From assembly GCF_037975245.1 (NCBI RefSeq), contig NC_092574.1, positions 25,067,213 through 25,131,212 of the forward strand: 64,000 nt of DNA, given 5' to 3'. Below are positions 39,235 through 51,930 of this stretch, piece after piece; the first letter of the stretch is position 1, and every line of letters begins with the position of its first letter. The notes under the pieces are model-generated. The model had not been told where the DNA came from. It was given only the letters and a program-made list of their open reading frames with translations, and made no database searches. This stretch comes from Apostichopus japonicus (lineage: Eukaryota > Echinodermata > Holothuroidea > Aspidochirotida > Stichopodidae). The translations under genes and the position numbers were made by a program.

Positions 39235-39760
39235 GGATCGATGTCATCGCAGAACTGTCCGATTGTAAACGTTAGAGTAGCCTATAAACGCGAACATTCT
39301 TCGCGCTGGAGCTGGATACCGCGATGTATAAACAACGAAGAGCCTGCTGTTAAAACTTATCTTGTGTTACACAAAGACCACGAAACCACCGATCTACTAA
39401 ATATATTGCGGCTTAAGGAGTTTTTTAAATCATATCTAATTTATAAGAACTTTCACCGGAAATTATTGAAGAAATTGATCGAATCATTGTCAGAGCAGAA
39501 TATAGCGCTGAAAAGCTTAGGCTTCGCAGAACTGTCCGATTGTCAACGTTTGAGTACAGCCTACATGCGAACATTTTTCGCGTTTGAGCTGGATAGCGCG
39601 ATGTATAGCCTGAACAACTCAGAGTCTGCTGTTAAAATTTACCTTGTGTTACACAAAGACCACGGAACCACCGCTCAAGTACATGGTGGCTTAAGGAGTT
39701 TTTGAAAACATATCTAATTTTTAAGAAATTTCACCGGAAATTAAGGAAGAAATTTATCTG
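39235..39760 (+). repeat. Tandem duplication of about 280 bp, 2 copies
   Basis: 39243-39475 and 39525-39755 share GCAGAACTGTCCGATTGT, GAGCTGGATA, CTTGTGTTACACAAAGACCA and TTTCACCGGAAATTA. The second copy sits in a frame reading FAELSDCQRLSTAYMRTFFA, but the first copy has stops in the matching frame. I do not recognise the protein. The 158-codon frame across both copies mixes frames and is probably not a gene. Confidence 0.7.
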
Positions 39761-39842
39761 TATACACATGCTGTTTTTGTTGTGATTACCGTATAGGTAC
39801 TGTGCGGAGGGTGGGTTATGACGCAATCTGCTATGGCAGAGC

Positions 39843-39850
39843 TGACGTCA
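39843..39850. promoter_or_regulatory. CRE-like palindrome TGACGTCA
   Basis: Perfect 8-base CREB/ATF consensus, inside the predicted first intron and about 330 bp downstream of the predicted noncoding exon of BLTP1. One 8-mer is expected by chance about once per window of this size, so a function is only possible. Confidence 0.25.
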
Positions 39851-40170
39851 CGTATTGTACTGTTCAAATCATATTTGAAATGTCTATCCATAACGATTAA
39901 AAAATTGTTTCTCTGTCAAACGCAACATTAGCGTTCTCATACTTTGACAACATGTTTGGAAAATTATTTACTATTTTTTAAGGTAACTTCTTTGGGCCAC
40001 CAGACAATCCTTTTAAGCATTGTAAAATGGTCTGACTGAGTGTTTGTGTCTTCAGTTTTGTTCTCTCCTATATGATATGGGGTCCTTGATCATGGGAACT
40101 TGAGAGTCCCTCCTGATGCTTTTTTTTTCTACTAAACTAAACTAATCCACTAGCAAACGAAAATAATGAC

Positions 40171-40300
40171 ATACTTACGCCTGAGTTCCTTGCTGTATCC
40201 GTTTACACTCCAAGTCAAGGGCAACTAAACAAGGTGTAGTTTACTCTTGTGATATCTGGCCTAGCACCAAGACTCTTGAGTACGGCTATGTACAGCACTG
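40171..40300 (-). promoter_or_regulatory. Candidate untranslated first exon and promoter side of BLTP1
   Basis: A near-ideal splice donor on the minus strand (CAGGC then GTAAGTAT, GT at 40178-40177) lies 3.8 kb upstream of coding exon 1, whose acceptor leaves only 7 UTR bases before the ATG. Together these predict a noncoding exon ending at 40179, with the transcription start somewhere above about 40200. I see no TATA box or obvious CpG island, so the 5' limit is a guess. Transcript data would settle it. Confidence 0.4.
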
Positions 40301-41640
40301 GTTGAGCTTGTCGTCTTCGCACTTGCACTGTGCTATTATTACTCCACTAACCTACAGTGCTAGGCTGGTTGCCCGGACTGAAAGTCATGCACAACATATT
40401 CCATTTTGAGATGACTTGATTATCGTTTTCCACTGCTAACGTTATTTTAAGCAAATGCAAGTTATGGCATTATCTCAATTTTCTGAAATCAAGGCATATA
40501 GAATATGTATCCAATTCCAAAATCAGCATTTCCCCAGAGTGTTATTGTGAAATGTCAGGTGAGCTACAGTTACCTGACCAATTACACGTAGACTGAAAAA
40601 GCTATCAAAGTTTGTGTACAATCTTCTAACCACTAACGATGGCAAATCACCGAACTAAAATAACGTTATTTTAATTCAGGGTGGCAAACACGGAAGGTAA
40701 TTTATCCGTGATGAAAACTTTGTCCAGTGGTCTCGTCAGGGTGGTTTATTCCCATGTAGAGTCTATATCAATCCGCCCTGGTGTTCTCCTATCTCAGGAA
40801 AAGTGCCGAAAAGCACCAGGAAACATCGTGTTTGATATGTTATGAAACAAAATCTCGTTTATGATGGCTTTGACGTTGAATGGAGTTCATGCAAAAAATG
40901 GACTATTTAGTGTGTAAGGCAATAGGGCAATTGTATATGGAGTATTCTACAGACAGCGAAGGTCGCTTTGATAGTCGATAATTGTCTCTAACCAAGGGGT
41001 TGTTATAACAACTCCCTGCTCTAACACTAATATTATATCCATTACCCTTTAACTAAAATTCTTCTCTATAGTTGGGGAAAGTCCAGTGGTATGCAAAGGA
41101 TTTCAAAGGTGTTTGTAGGAGTGGGGGTGGGAGGGTGTTGGGGGGGGGTAATTATCCCGAATGATTTTCGTAGAAGCAATATGATCCTTTATGGAAGGGC
41201 CAGAAGAGGTGGATCTTGGATTTTATAAAGGAGAGGGTGGTCGTTGAAAGTCAAGTCTGATATAGGGGACCTGGGGGTTCCTCCAGAAAATAAAATAAAA
41301 TTATGGAAGTCATATATCTAATATATTTTTTTTTTAATGTGTGAGGTTGATAAGGTCGTCCTGGTCCCGACGGAGTCAGTTTTGACAATCAAGGTATGCC
41401 GTTACTATAAGCGTCTTTAATTTTTCATTCCATGTAATTTCAGTCAGCTCCACCATATTTCAGTTATGATTTAGTATTGCAAAGGTGATCAGCAAGGGAT
41501 CAAGCTAGGATATATGTGAAGAGATCTACATGGTTTTGTCAATTTTTATCTCGACTATGTTTCTGATCCCCATGCATGTTGCAGTACAGTCGACAATGTT
41601 TGTCGTTAAAACAAAGAATGTTTTGTTGTGTACGTGTTTG
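40301..41640. other. Intergenic, upstream of BLTP1; decayed repeats
   Basis: No gene seen. 41080-41300 is a GC-skewed decayed repeat with a G run at about 41140 and a GGGGACCTGGGGGTTCCTCC block followed by AAAATAAAATAAAATT, like a retroelement tail. Confidence 0.4.
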
Positions 41641-41666
41641 TATCAACTTCGCTGATTGGCCTTTCG

Positions 41667-41882
41667 GCTAAGATATACTTTTAGTAAGAAAAAGTCGCCC
41701 AGGAAAGAACCTGGGCACGAAAACCAAACTACCGAACGACTGATCCGCTCTCAACCCCAGTCCCTTGCATCGGGACCGTGACTGTGAGCATCATCGGGTG
41801 CGCATCACCATCATGGCTCTCGAAATTTAGGGAACAGATACTACACATGCTCTTAGCCAAAAGGCCGAGAAGCTAAGATATA
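41667..41882 (-). ncRNA. U2 snRNA-like sequence, likely retroposed copy or U2-headed SINE
   Basis: Reading the minus strand from 41873: GCTTCTCGGCCTTTTGGCTA then AGA..ATGTGTAGTATCTGTTC. This matches the U2 5' stem-loop I and the branch-point-recognition region (GTAGTA intact) over about 43 bases. After that it departs from U2: no Sm site ATTTTTGG and no usual stem II, but a GCCCAGG-TTCTTT-CCTGGGC hairpin near 41700. The whole is flanked by 11-bp direct repeats GCTAAGATATA (41667-41677, 41872-41882), and the 194 bases between equal U2 length. On the plus strand, 41657-41674 also resembles the U2 head (GGCCTTTCGGCTAAGAT). Probably not a functional U2 gene. Confidence 0.5.
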
Positions 41883-43927
41883 GTTGTGATATTGAACTAC
41901 TGCAGAGCTCCAGTAAAGGGTGCGGGGAACCATGCCGCCAATAATTTGCAAAGAAGACATTGCCCCGCGGGAGATAAGCCAACACCACCGAATACTAATC
42001 TGATTCATGCTACCTCGTCCTACCCGGAATCCCATGTTTCACTGGTGTCGGGGCTCATCTACAGGTAAATCAAACTAGTGATTCAATAGCACCGGTTACA
42101 ATTTCCTTTGGTTACGTGTGTAATCAGGGAGTTCGTGTGATTACATATGAGTGGCTAACGATTGCCTGGCCTGAGTTCAGTGTGCGCGACGTTGACGTGG
42201 CGCTGTTTATGAATTTAACTCAGAGCCGTGAATGTTGGTTGATTGGGTTTCAGCAGCTCCCTGCGTTCGGGTTGGCAAGTTTAATCTGGTGTATACTGCA
42301 GGAGTATTACTCATAAAATACGAATACGATTAGATACCTCCCTAAATTTGTTAGTATAATGAAGGTTAAGAAGGTATAGTTTACGAATTGCATTTTCTCT
42401 CGTGCTCCACAATTCTTCATCCAGACATTTCTGTATCCAAATAATATTACTGATGAAAGCAAAATGGAAACTTTCCTATTTTTCACTTTTACTGCATTCT
42501 TGAAATGAAATTTAATAGCTTCGTAACGCAAAACCATATCCATCTGTCATTGCAAGAATCACTGAATTAATGTGTGTTTTTCTTTAAATTATTGTGCCGA
42601 AAGAACCCCCTAAGCACACTGTCTCAAGAAGGATTTGTGTAAAAGTAAACTTGCATGCGGAAACTGATTTTTTTATTATTCAAGCACGGTAATTTGCAAT
42701 TCAAAACAAACATTTCATTTAGTCTGCCTTTTGGCATGAGTAAATTAAATAACAGTATTTATCTGATCTTACAGTGGATAAGGATTATTTCATATTTCAC
42801 AAAGGACGTTCACCTGAATTTTAATATTTTATCAGTCTCAAGTTATACACACTGTGCAGTATACTGTCACGGTTACGCCGTAACTTTTCGCAACAACAGC
42901 AACGACAAAAAACGTAATATAGCAATCTCAGTATCCTATTTGAAAAAGAATATGAACAAAGTGATTTAAGTGTATAATTAGATAACAGTTCGAAATAAGA
43001 AGTTGGTTATTGTTATGAAGTAAATACTGTCGGTAGGTAAAATATTTAAAGCAGTCGTTTGATGTCATTATCGAATTGATTGCTGCAAGTCGTTTCACTA
43101 CTATCATGAATGACTTCACAAAACAAATCTTTCCTTTTACACCATGATGTAGATGCTAACTTTGGGACTGTGGTCATATGTTCCAAGTATTTTCTGTAGG
43201 ATTTGTTTCTCCTTTAAATTAAAATAATTTAAATTTCTAGTCACTTCGTTTGCGGATTTAAGCTATAATTTATGTCATTTTGTACATGATCTATATACCA
43301 TCAGTCTTTATGTACAATTAGGTCTTAATGCAAAGCTTTGCTAATTAATACCTTCGTGCTTTTATTTTGTGAGATTAACAAGGTGGGGAGGGGTGTACAA
43401 ACTCAGCCCCCTCCCCTTTCGAATCCGCACCTGCCCTTGTACATGGTGCCTATATAGAGCACTTGGCATTTATTTATTCAAATAACTCATTTTACTTGCG
43501 TACAAACCAGGTGAAAGCAGAGAAATGACCTTTGTTTTTAGTTTGTTAACATATTAAATTGCTTAAATTCAACTTGACAGGGCAAACAATTAAATGTCAG
43601 CCTACGATCATTCCTGTTTCACCCTCTCAAAAAGATGTGGAAAATGTTTTGAATTTGCAGATTATTTCTCCTAGAATTGATAAATTGGCTTATTGATTTG
43701 CAATGACATTTTCTATGTTATTTGATCTCAGATCATGAAAGGGTTATCCTTCAATGATGATACAAACAAATGATGCGGAAATAAGAACTTCCGGTTTAAT
43801 ACCGTCACATGACGTCATATAACTTTGAGATACTTCGAGGAAGAGTTTGTGTTTATCTTTACTAAGATAACTATATTTGTATAATTCCTACTTGATATAG
43901 TAGAGGAAGGAATATGCAATATCATAA
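41883..43927. other. Intergenic, no gene seen
   Basis: 41885-42330 is noticeably GC-richer than its surroundings but matches no RNA gene or protein I know. The rest is AT-rich. A CGTCAC/GTGACGTCA-like block occurs at 43803-43818. Confidence 0.4.
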
Positions 43928-43965
43928 CATGGAGGTAAAAACAGACATCTGTTTTTACCTCCATG
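43928..43965. repeat. Perfect hairpin, 18-bp arms, 2-base spacer
   Basis: CATGGAGGTAAAAACAGA, spacer CA, then the exact complement. Such short-loop perfect inverted repeats extrude as cruciforms. Both strands contain AGGTAAAA, a splice-donor-like word. It is not part of a recognised mobile element. Confidence 0.92.
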
Positions 43966-45017
43966 ATCATAAGAGCTTGAACAAACTTCCAACAAGACAA
44001 GTTTTCAATTCACTTTCACAGCTTACGTTCTTTACAGCTTTGGCCTTGTGTAGGTCCCTGGTGATGGTAAAATTGTCTTCGACGTGTTCTTGGCAACACG
44101 TTTCCGTACTGCATAGTACATGGTTGTTTCTCAAAGCAAGTGACGAACTTGCAGCCAGCAAAGAATTTTACGTTCGTTTCGCTTCATTTTCCATGTTTCA
44201 TAAAAGATTCTTGCGGACCCTAAACAGAGATGACTATGTAATATCTTATATTTTGTTGTCATCCGTATAGTGCATCCATGCAAACGTGGATTAGGAGGGG
44301 TAAGGGGGGGGGTTAGGGGAAGTGCGTGGGATGAATGACTAAAACCTAAATCAAATGGATCCTCTGTGTATTACGCACCTCAAATTCCATGCAGTTTCGA
44401 AATTATTTTCAACGAAATGACACTTTTAATTAGGTCTATATATTCTTAATGTCTCATAAAAATGGATCATGTAAAACGCATTTTTTTATTGAAAGGTAAA
44501 GAGGGAAACTTTATTTATAAACAATAAGCGACAATTCAGAACCTTCTTACTCACTGGGATATTAAATTGTCTAATCTGACCGACCTCAATGCCTGGGAAT
44601 AATCTAGGCCTTGTATTTCGTCAACATGTTGAGCTCAGGATATTTGACATTTCATATAACACAGAAGATTACATACATCACTCTGATCACATGGGTGGGG
44701 TTAGGTGGATGATGAATGGGGAAGGATTACGGATGGCTTACTTTTACGTTTGAATCGTGAATCAGACTCAATCAAATTTTAGAATCGTCCTCGGGAATGA
44801 AGAAATAATAGTAATTCACGATGTTTTATTCTGGCATAATGTGCCAGCTCCGATGCTTGGTTTAGTTGTAGGCCTACATTAGCCTATTATTCAAAAATAA
44901 ATATTTCTTAGCTTCTGTAGTTTGACTATCTGCAAATTGATATGATTCTTATTATGTACGCTGATCACATATATAGGTTCGTTTCAGTGGAAGATATATC
45001 CAATATGTATATTTATA

Positions 45018-45018
<1 letters not shown>

Positions 45019-45049
<31 letters not shown>

Positions 45050-45050
45050 C

Positions 45051-45102
<52 letters not shown>

Positions 45103-45118
45103 TTGTATATATATATCA
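45019..45118. repeat. AT dinucleotide microsatellite
   Basis: Long (AT)n with short ACATAC interruptions. The 89-codon Ile-Tyr frame over it is an artefact. Confidence 0.95.
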
Positions 45119-48100
45119 TCAAGCACATCTAATTACATGCTTGATTTCGTAAGCAAATATCCACCAATCCAACCAATCAATATATCTTTACCACGTCACG
45201 GTTGTACTTGAAATATCGCATTGTCTTTATATGAATATCTTATTAAATTAAAAGTGTTTCTTTTATCGAGAAATAGGCGTGCCTGCGCTTAACGTCAGAT
45301 GACCTTGTGTGCGATAGTTTTTTGTTGTGATAGTAAAAAAAAAAATAGGTGTACAACCGACGAAATGACGTTAACAGCGATGCTTATTCGATTTACCGAA
45401 AAGGAATGAACTTAAAGAGATAGGAAGCTATAGATGGTAGTAAATATTTCGCACTTTCAAATAATAAGTCGTTATCCTGAAACAGACAGACCGAAAGGAT
45501 CCAGAGGAGGCATGGATCCATGCAGGGGTGGGGATGTGGAAGTGTACACCCATCCTCTTTTTATCCCTTCACGTACAAGAAAATAATGGAAGTAGCTATT
45601 CCTAAATCTAATTATAGACCTAATTTGTAGCCTAAATATAATTGCCTCAGAATGCACCATTTTCAGTGTAATTGTTTTTTTTTTCTGGTTTAGAGGAACC
45701 TCCTTCTCAAAATTATGGGTCCACCACTGCGTGAACGTGGAAAGGAACCGATTGAGCATTAAGTGTTCAGCATGAATGTTCCCCTTCATCTCCGCATCAG
45801 GAAAAAAAAAACGATCAAAGGAGCAAAATGTTTATGACGCATAAAGTTTGTCATAAACAAAGAGAAACTCAAGAAAAGAACTTGCATATTGTGGTGACGC
45901 GGATGCTTGGCCCCTTTCAGTTCGGAAGTGGGCCTATGTACTGAGGGAAAGAAAATTATGTGACTTTCTAGAAAATTTAAGAAATTACATTGCCGTGGTC
46001 CCCATTAATATGGACGTTGTTACAAAAGTTCCGTCATTATCGCCATAGATAATCGCCAGCCCCTTCCTCTCTCCTCGCCACCCATCCCCAGATACTCTCA
46101 CACACGTAAACAAAGTAATATCCAAACAAAAACTGTATTCAGTCTTTTAAACACTATTTACATTTTTCCGATTACATGTATACTGTAAAAAAAAAATCTC
46201 AATTTTTTAGTACATATTTGTAAATTCCTCTCCCACACCAGCTCTTTCTACGGTACGTGTGTTCCCTTCCTTTACGATCGAGTTGAAATTTCCATCGATT
46301 TGGATATTTTCTTGTAATTTACCTCATCGCATGCATGGAATCAAATGAAAACATGAAACTGCTTGGAGCTTATTACTTTAACAATACCTTTAATATTGAT
46401 TAAGACCGCGCCGTAAATATGGCCTATTATGGATACATATATCTAGTATAGCTAACACACGTTGTAGTGAGATAGAGCGGAGAATAAGTCAGAAATTGCA
46501 TGTATACAAAAACATCATACACAGCTTGAGGGCATCTTGACGCTAAGTGCATGTGAAATTTTAATTGTGTCTGCCTATTTTGTGTACAATTTCCACAAGA
46601 CTATATGAAGACTATAATGTTCCTGCTCATGGGAGATTTTTGTACGTATTTTGATAATGGTGTTCATTGTTCATGTTTGAAATGTTTTAAAGTAACTGAA
46701 CGCGAAAGTCATGCACTGCGGGTAAGTTTATTTTAAACATTTTTTTAAAAATGTTTTTTTTATATATATATATATTTTTTTATGTTCTGTGCACCAATCG
46801 GTTAAATCGATTAAGTCAAATATTGGGATTAAAGTTGCTCCCCTTTTCGATCTTGGTTTTATTTTGAGAATGCATGATGGATGGGTAATAGTATAATCCA
46901 CTTTGTAGATAGGCTGAACCTCGGGTTCCCAAACGGGTTTTCCTATCGCGAACCACTTTTCAAACTTAACAGAACATTTAACCAATGAAGAAAAACGAGT
47001 TCCAACATTTACGGTAGGAAAATTTGAAAAACCATTTGAACCGGAATCGTTTACAGACGTGTGTCCATAGAGGTATATGTGACATTGATTCATTCGAACA
47101 CATCAAATGAAAACATGTTATACGTTGTTTTAGAGAAAACACTTAAATTTTCCGTTGGGTGAAAATAATGTTTTCGTCAGCCGCGTTTCGTCTTAGATGC
47201 AGCCAACGGTATCCAGATACTGAAAATAAAATATAATAAATAAAAATGTAAAATTATAATATATCTGTATATATAAATCCATATAAATCCATGTACATAC
47301 ATATATAAACACATAGATATGCACATATATGTACATTCACACTTGCATATATATATACATACATACATCCATACATAAATACACATATATATTAATAGAT
47401 TACACTGTGAGCAAACAAAACAAGACACCTTGACTAACAGCAGAAAATGTCTAAAGAACAATGAAATGAAATCCCTAACAAAATACAGAAAACAGTAAGG
47501 TATAGACGACAGGCAGAGGATAAATCAATAATATTCACAAAGCACATTAATTGAGTGAGAAAAATAAGTCCTTAACGCCATGTACTTTCTACGAGCAGAG
47601 CTATAGTATAGAATTTCGTTTCGAAGCAATGTACTTTACAACGTTAAGAATAAATTTCATTTTATAGAAGAACTTGTAGCAATTAGTCTTAATATTGTTA
47701 TGCTTATGTAGCCGGTCAAAAACGCAGTGACGAGGCTTAAATATATTTTTAGGTTTGGGAAGATTACAAGTGGCACCTCCAAATCAGGGTAGGGCCGATT
47801 TACTCTGAGATCGTGGGGACAACTTAAAAAGGCGGAATGCTCACACAAAAACAAACAAATAAAGGTAAAGTGGTGTGTTTACGATGCACATGGACGTTGT
47901 ATTAATATCAATGGGGTTACTTTAACTTAATGTGAAATTATATGAATGGGTGTAACTTACATATCTCGGAACTCTTACTTCTTATAACGACTCCACTGAA
48001 CTTAATGAAAAATAATACTTATCAGTCCCAACGAAAATAATAACAAAATCGCGGCGCGGGTCGACCGAATACAATTTGAGAACGAAATTGTCTCCTTGGG

Positions 48101-48775
48101 AAACTTCTAGGGCGGTTCACTTAGTTGGGGACGTCTCTGGATTGGGTGGTTCTCTGGACAGCTCGCTACTCGGGGAAATAACCTCTTGGGGCGTCTCAGC
48201 TTGGGGCGTCTCTAGGAGAAACTGTTCATCACTCGGGTTGGGTCATCACAGGGGTTCACTTCCGGATCCAAACATTGAATTTAAATGGGAATATATAGTT
48301 CAGTTCCATCACAACAGAAAATTATATCGTTGCCAGATATTAGTACAGGATGAAATAGAGTTCTGCCTCCATTGGTACAGCTCCGGGTGATAAACTTTTA
48401 TTAAATATGAAATTTCCTTGTAAAACAGTTCCAGGTTTTTACTAAAATAGAATATCCGTTTGTAGAACAAGCTCCAGGTATTCACTAAACTTCTATAAAA
48501 ACTCCATGGGTAAATAGCTTCAATTAAGTGTCCATTTAACTTCTAATTAATTTAATACTGGTCCTCTACTCTATTACTGGTGAAGTTAGTCTAAGAAAAT
48601 AATTATGATCTCTTGCCCATCCATTTCAAACTTAATCCTTCCCTTCTTCTCCTATTACTATTACAAACTCAACCCTCCCCCTCTTCTTCTCTAACTACTG
48701 TCACTACTGTAAACTTAACTCGGCATCAGTGTCTTATCTTAATTTCCCCCTACCATGCTACCTTATTCACTCCAT
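45119..48775. other. Intergenic, low-complexity patches, no gene seen
   Basis: Contains ATAC/ATAT-rich low complexity at 46755-46785 and 47250-47400, and a short direct repeat CTTGGGGCGTCTC at about 48180-48215. No recognisable coding motif on either strand. Confidence 0.45.
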
Positions 48776-48852
48776 CCCATAATAATAAGATTACATCCCA
48801 TAATAATAAGAATACATCCCATAATAATAAGAATACATCCCATAATAATAGT
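48776..48852. repeat. 21-bp tandem repeat CCCATAATAATAAGAATACAT, 3.7 copies
   Basis: Four adjacent units differ at one or two bases. The multiple of three makes repeated short frames on both strands, which are not genes. Confidence 0.93.
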
Positions 48853-49346
48853 ACAAGGCAACTCACACATGACCACCTTAAACCAATTAAACACAAAGCT
48901 TGGTTCATTGAATATTCATGATTTAGCCTTTGTCTCAACTTTCCCCCCTCCTACTCTAGATCAGCTTGCCCTCCACTTCCTGGTATCTGAGGTCCAGTGA
49001 CCAACCAGCTGTCAATTAATACTTAATACATAATTTACCAGACACATTACTTAATTTATAGTGTCCTTTGGTACATTTAAAATAATCATCTATCACCAAA
49101 ACATTCCTATCTAACCAAACAAAAGTTATAAAATTGTCTATTTAACCCACGGTTCTGAAAAGGATAGACTCTTGGAGCCACTCATATATTCCTAGAAAAT
49201 AGGACCACGCAAAACAATTACTTAGCTTAAGAAAAAGACAGGTCACACAGGGCCACCCGACCACTAACTGTTGCCATGTAGTAGTTAGCAATAAAAGTGA
49301 AAATTAAGGGAACTCATAAATCTACCAAGTAAAGGTTATTCATTGT

Positions 49347-49508
49347 CAAATGAATAAAAACAAAGAAACAAAAGAAAATGATCAAATGAATAAAAACAAA
49401 GATAAGAAAATGAAAGAAAATGATTAAATGGATAGAAACAAAAGGTGGAAAATAAAAGAAAATGATTAAATGGATAGAAACAAAAGGTGGAAAATAAAAG
49501 AAAATGAT
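49347..49508. repeat. 42-bp tandem repeat, about 4 copies
   Basis: Units end AAAGAAAATGAT and start TAAATGGATAGAAACAAA; lengths are 36, 42, 42 and 42 bases. It directly precedes the ATT array. Confidence 0.9.
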
Positions 49509-49555
49509 AACTATACAAAACATTAACCAGGTTATGCTCTGGTTACACTTACAAT

Positions 49556-49599
49556 TGATTATTATAATTATTATTGTTATTATTATTATTATTATTATA

Positions 49600-49637
<38 letters not shown>

Positions 49638-49684
49638 CATTATTATTATTATCATTATTATTATTATCATTATTATTATTATTA
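49556..49684. repeat. ATT trinucleotide microsatellite
   Basis: About 40 units of ATT with ATC and ATA variants. Poly-isoleucine frames over it are artefacts. Confidence 0.95.
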
Positions 49685-51220
49685 AAATCTTGACTTTAGT
49701 GATAACATTGTTATGAAGCAAAATTCATATTAAAAAGAAATTCATATAAAGTGAGACAGGTATAGTACTAGTAATTTTTTTAACTGTGTTTACAACGTGT
49801 TTGGCAACCGTAAAAGACACTTTTATTGATAGAAACCGTACATTGTAACAAACAATGAACTTAGTGAACATCACAAAATTGTTAAAGATTGTGCAAACCT
49901 ATATTTACTGTTGACGTGACGGATAATCCCATACATGTAATCACTAATACTTTGCTACTTGGGAAGGCCCTAAAGAAAGTAACATGGTGGTTGCCAAATT
50001 GCCTAATTTATATCTGAAGAAAGAATGCTTAAGGGCCACGAACACGCTCCATCCCGGCCCCATCGGGTAGGGTACAAATTCTCCCTTGTGCCAAATTAAC
50101 GTTCAAACTATATACTTTATATAGTGACGAGATCAACCAACTTAAAAACAAATGGCCCTAGACTCTTTGATTATCACGTAGAAATGTTTATGGCAATCGT
50201 AAATGAATGAATTTACTTAAAACAGTAATTTGCCTTAGCGCCACCAACTTAAATGACTTTTTTTATGGCTGGCGATAGATAGGGCAATAGGGCTATTCTT
50301 AATTAATGTAATATTGATATTAAACGGGAATATATAGCGTAAATATAGTTGCTAAATTATGGCTAAATTAACAAAGTTAAAATTGACGAAAATGAGGAGC
50401 AAATACCGCTACGTCCATCCTTTTGTCATTTGTTAGTAAGGTTTTATTAACTCTCTACTCGTACTGTGCAGTTCGTTTTCTTCTTTTAGTTGGTCTAAGT
50501 TTCTTCCGTAAACCGTTACAGGTTCACTGAAACCCCTCTTCGTCTAACCGTATAACCTGACTTAACAGTGAGGGTATGACCTTGTGGGAGATGGGTGAAT
50601 AAATGTTTCTCGGGATGAAGTATATGTTTTGTATGGATGCGATTTTGTCGAGGGCATATATATATATTTATATATATATATAGGCCTATTTAAAAAATTC
50701 AATAAGCTAATTTTGTACCCCTTTTCGTTTATTTCCATTTCATTTAACGAAATCTGTTCAAAGTATCTCTTTCGAGATCGGCTTTAGGAATCACAAGTGA
50801 TTTTCGAGTTGGCTAGTAGCATGATTGATCTCTAGAGTAAGGCGAAATATGTCGCCAAAGCAGAACTAGCATTGTTCAATACAAGTGACAAATGCTAACA
50901 ATGGAATTTCTACCTGTTGTTGTAGTACGAAGTTCAAAGACTGTTGATATGTACGATCTCGTCAATTCATTGAGAAAAGTACGACTTTGAGCGAAACTGT
51001 TGGACTAGTCCACTTTCTAGGGGTTAATAATTTCCGTTAAGTCGTCAATTTTGTTTGAGGTTCAGAACTGATTACCTCATCTATATAAGAAGTTCTAATC
51101 CACTGTTATTAAAGACATTCCACTTTTCCAAAACCCAAAACCAGTTTTGTACATCTCGTTAATCTCTTTCGAGATTCCCAGGGACGTATCCTCGCTTTAT
51201 TCAGACAAGCGTATCTAACT
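49685..51220. other. Intergenic, no gene seen
   Basis: AT-rich unique-looking sequence with a short TATATA patch at 50660-50682. Confidence 0.4.
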
Positions 51221-51224
51221 GTTC

Positions 51225-51930
51225 TCTATGGAAGCCACGAGGGGACATGTATTAAAAGGAATAAGGGGAATTATGAGATGTCAAGATACGTTGTTATAAT
51301 ACCATGAAATTTTGACCATGATATCAATGATATCATGATACCACGATACGATGATATCTCGACAAAAATACGTTTTTTTGGCAAGTTACAGACTTACAAT
51401 AACTCGACAAATGGACAATTGTTTTTTACTTACTCGATATCTGGACAACACTTGGAGTTTTATCGAGTTACCGACTTACGAAAACTAGCTATCTTGTCAA
51501 ACTTTCATGTTGCTGTTTTGTTGGAAATGCATTGTCATGACAAATAGATGATTTATATTGAAGAATAGGAACATTACCTTACCAAGCAGCTAATTCTGTC
51601 CATTTTTTATCGACCGGATGTGGGAGTGATCAACATTGTTTGCTATCCCTACACTAGAGTGAACGTCATCACAAGCGTTGTCCAAAACTACACACATTAC
51701 TGATTGTCAAATTTAAGTCCGTAACACAACAGAAATATATCTTTTTTTGTCAAGATGTCGAGGTATCATAAGTCTTTAATTCGACAAAATCACTCGTCAT
51801 CAGTAAATCGACAAAAAGCATTTAATTGTCGTGTTAATTGTCAAGGTACTATAAGATGGTATCTCGACAGAAATCTCGCATGTCTTTATATGGCTTCCGT
51901 AGAAATTTCTATGGCTTCATAGTAAGTAGT
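51225..51930. mobile_element. Candidate MITE with CTATGGAAGCCA / TGGCTTCCGTAG ends
   Basis: Left end CTATGGAAGCCACGAGG and right end TATGGCTTCCGTAGAAATT plus a second CTATGGCTTCATAG are inverted relatives. The body is rich in TCTCGACA, ACTCGACA and TTCGACAAA words and in GATATCATGATA palindromes. No clear target-site duplication was found and the right boundary is ambiguous, so the type is open. Confidence 0.4.

Noticed and set aside
39229-39705. 158-codon plus-strand frame as a gene
   Set aside because: It spans two repeat copies in different frames; the matching frame in copy 1 has stops. No known domain or splice support.
44942-45211. 89-codon Ile/Tyr-rich frame
   Set aside because: Translation of an AT microsatellite.
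49314-49721. 135-codon Ile-rich membrane-like protein
   Set aside because: Translation of the ATT array and the 42-bp tandem repeat; no start context or partner exons.
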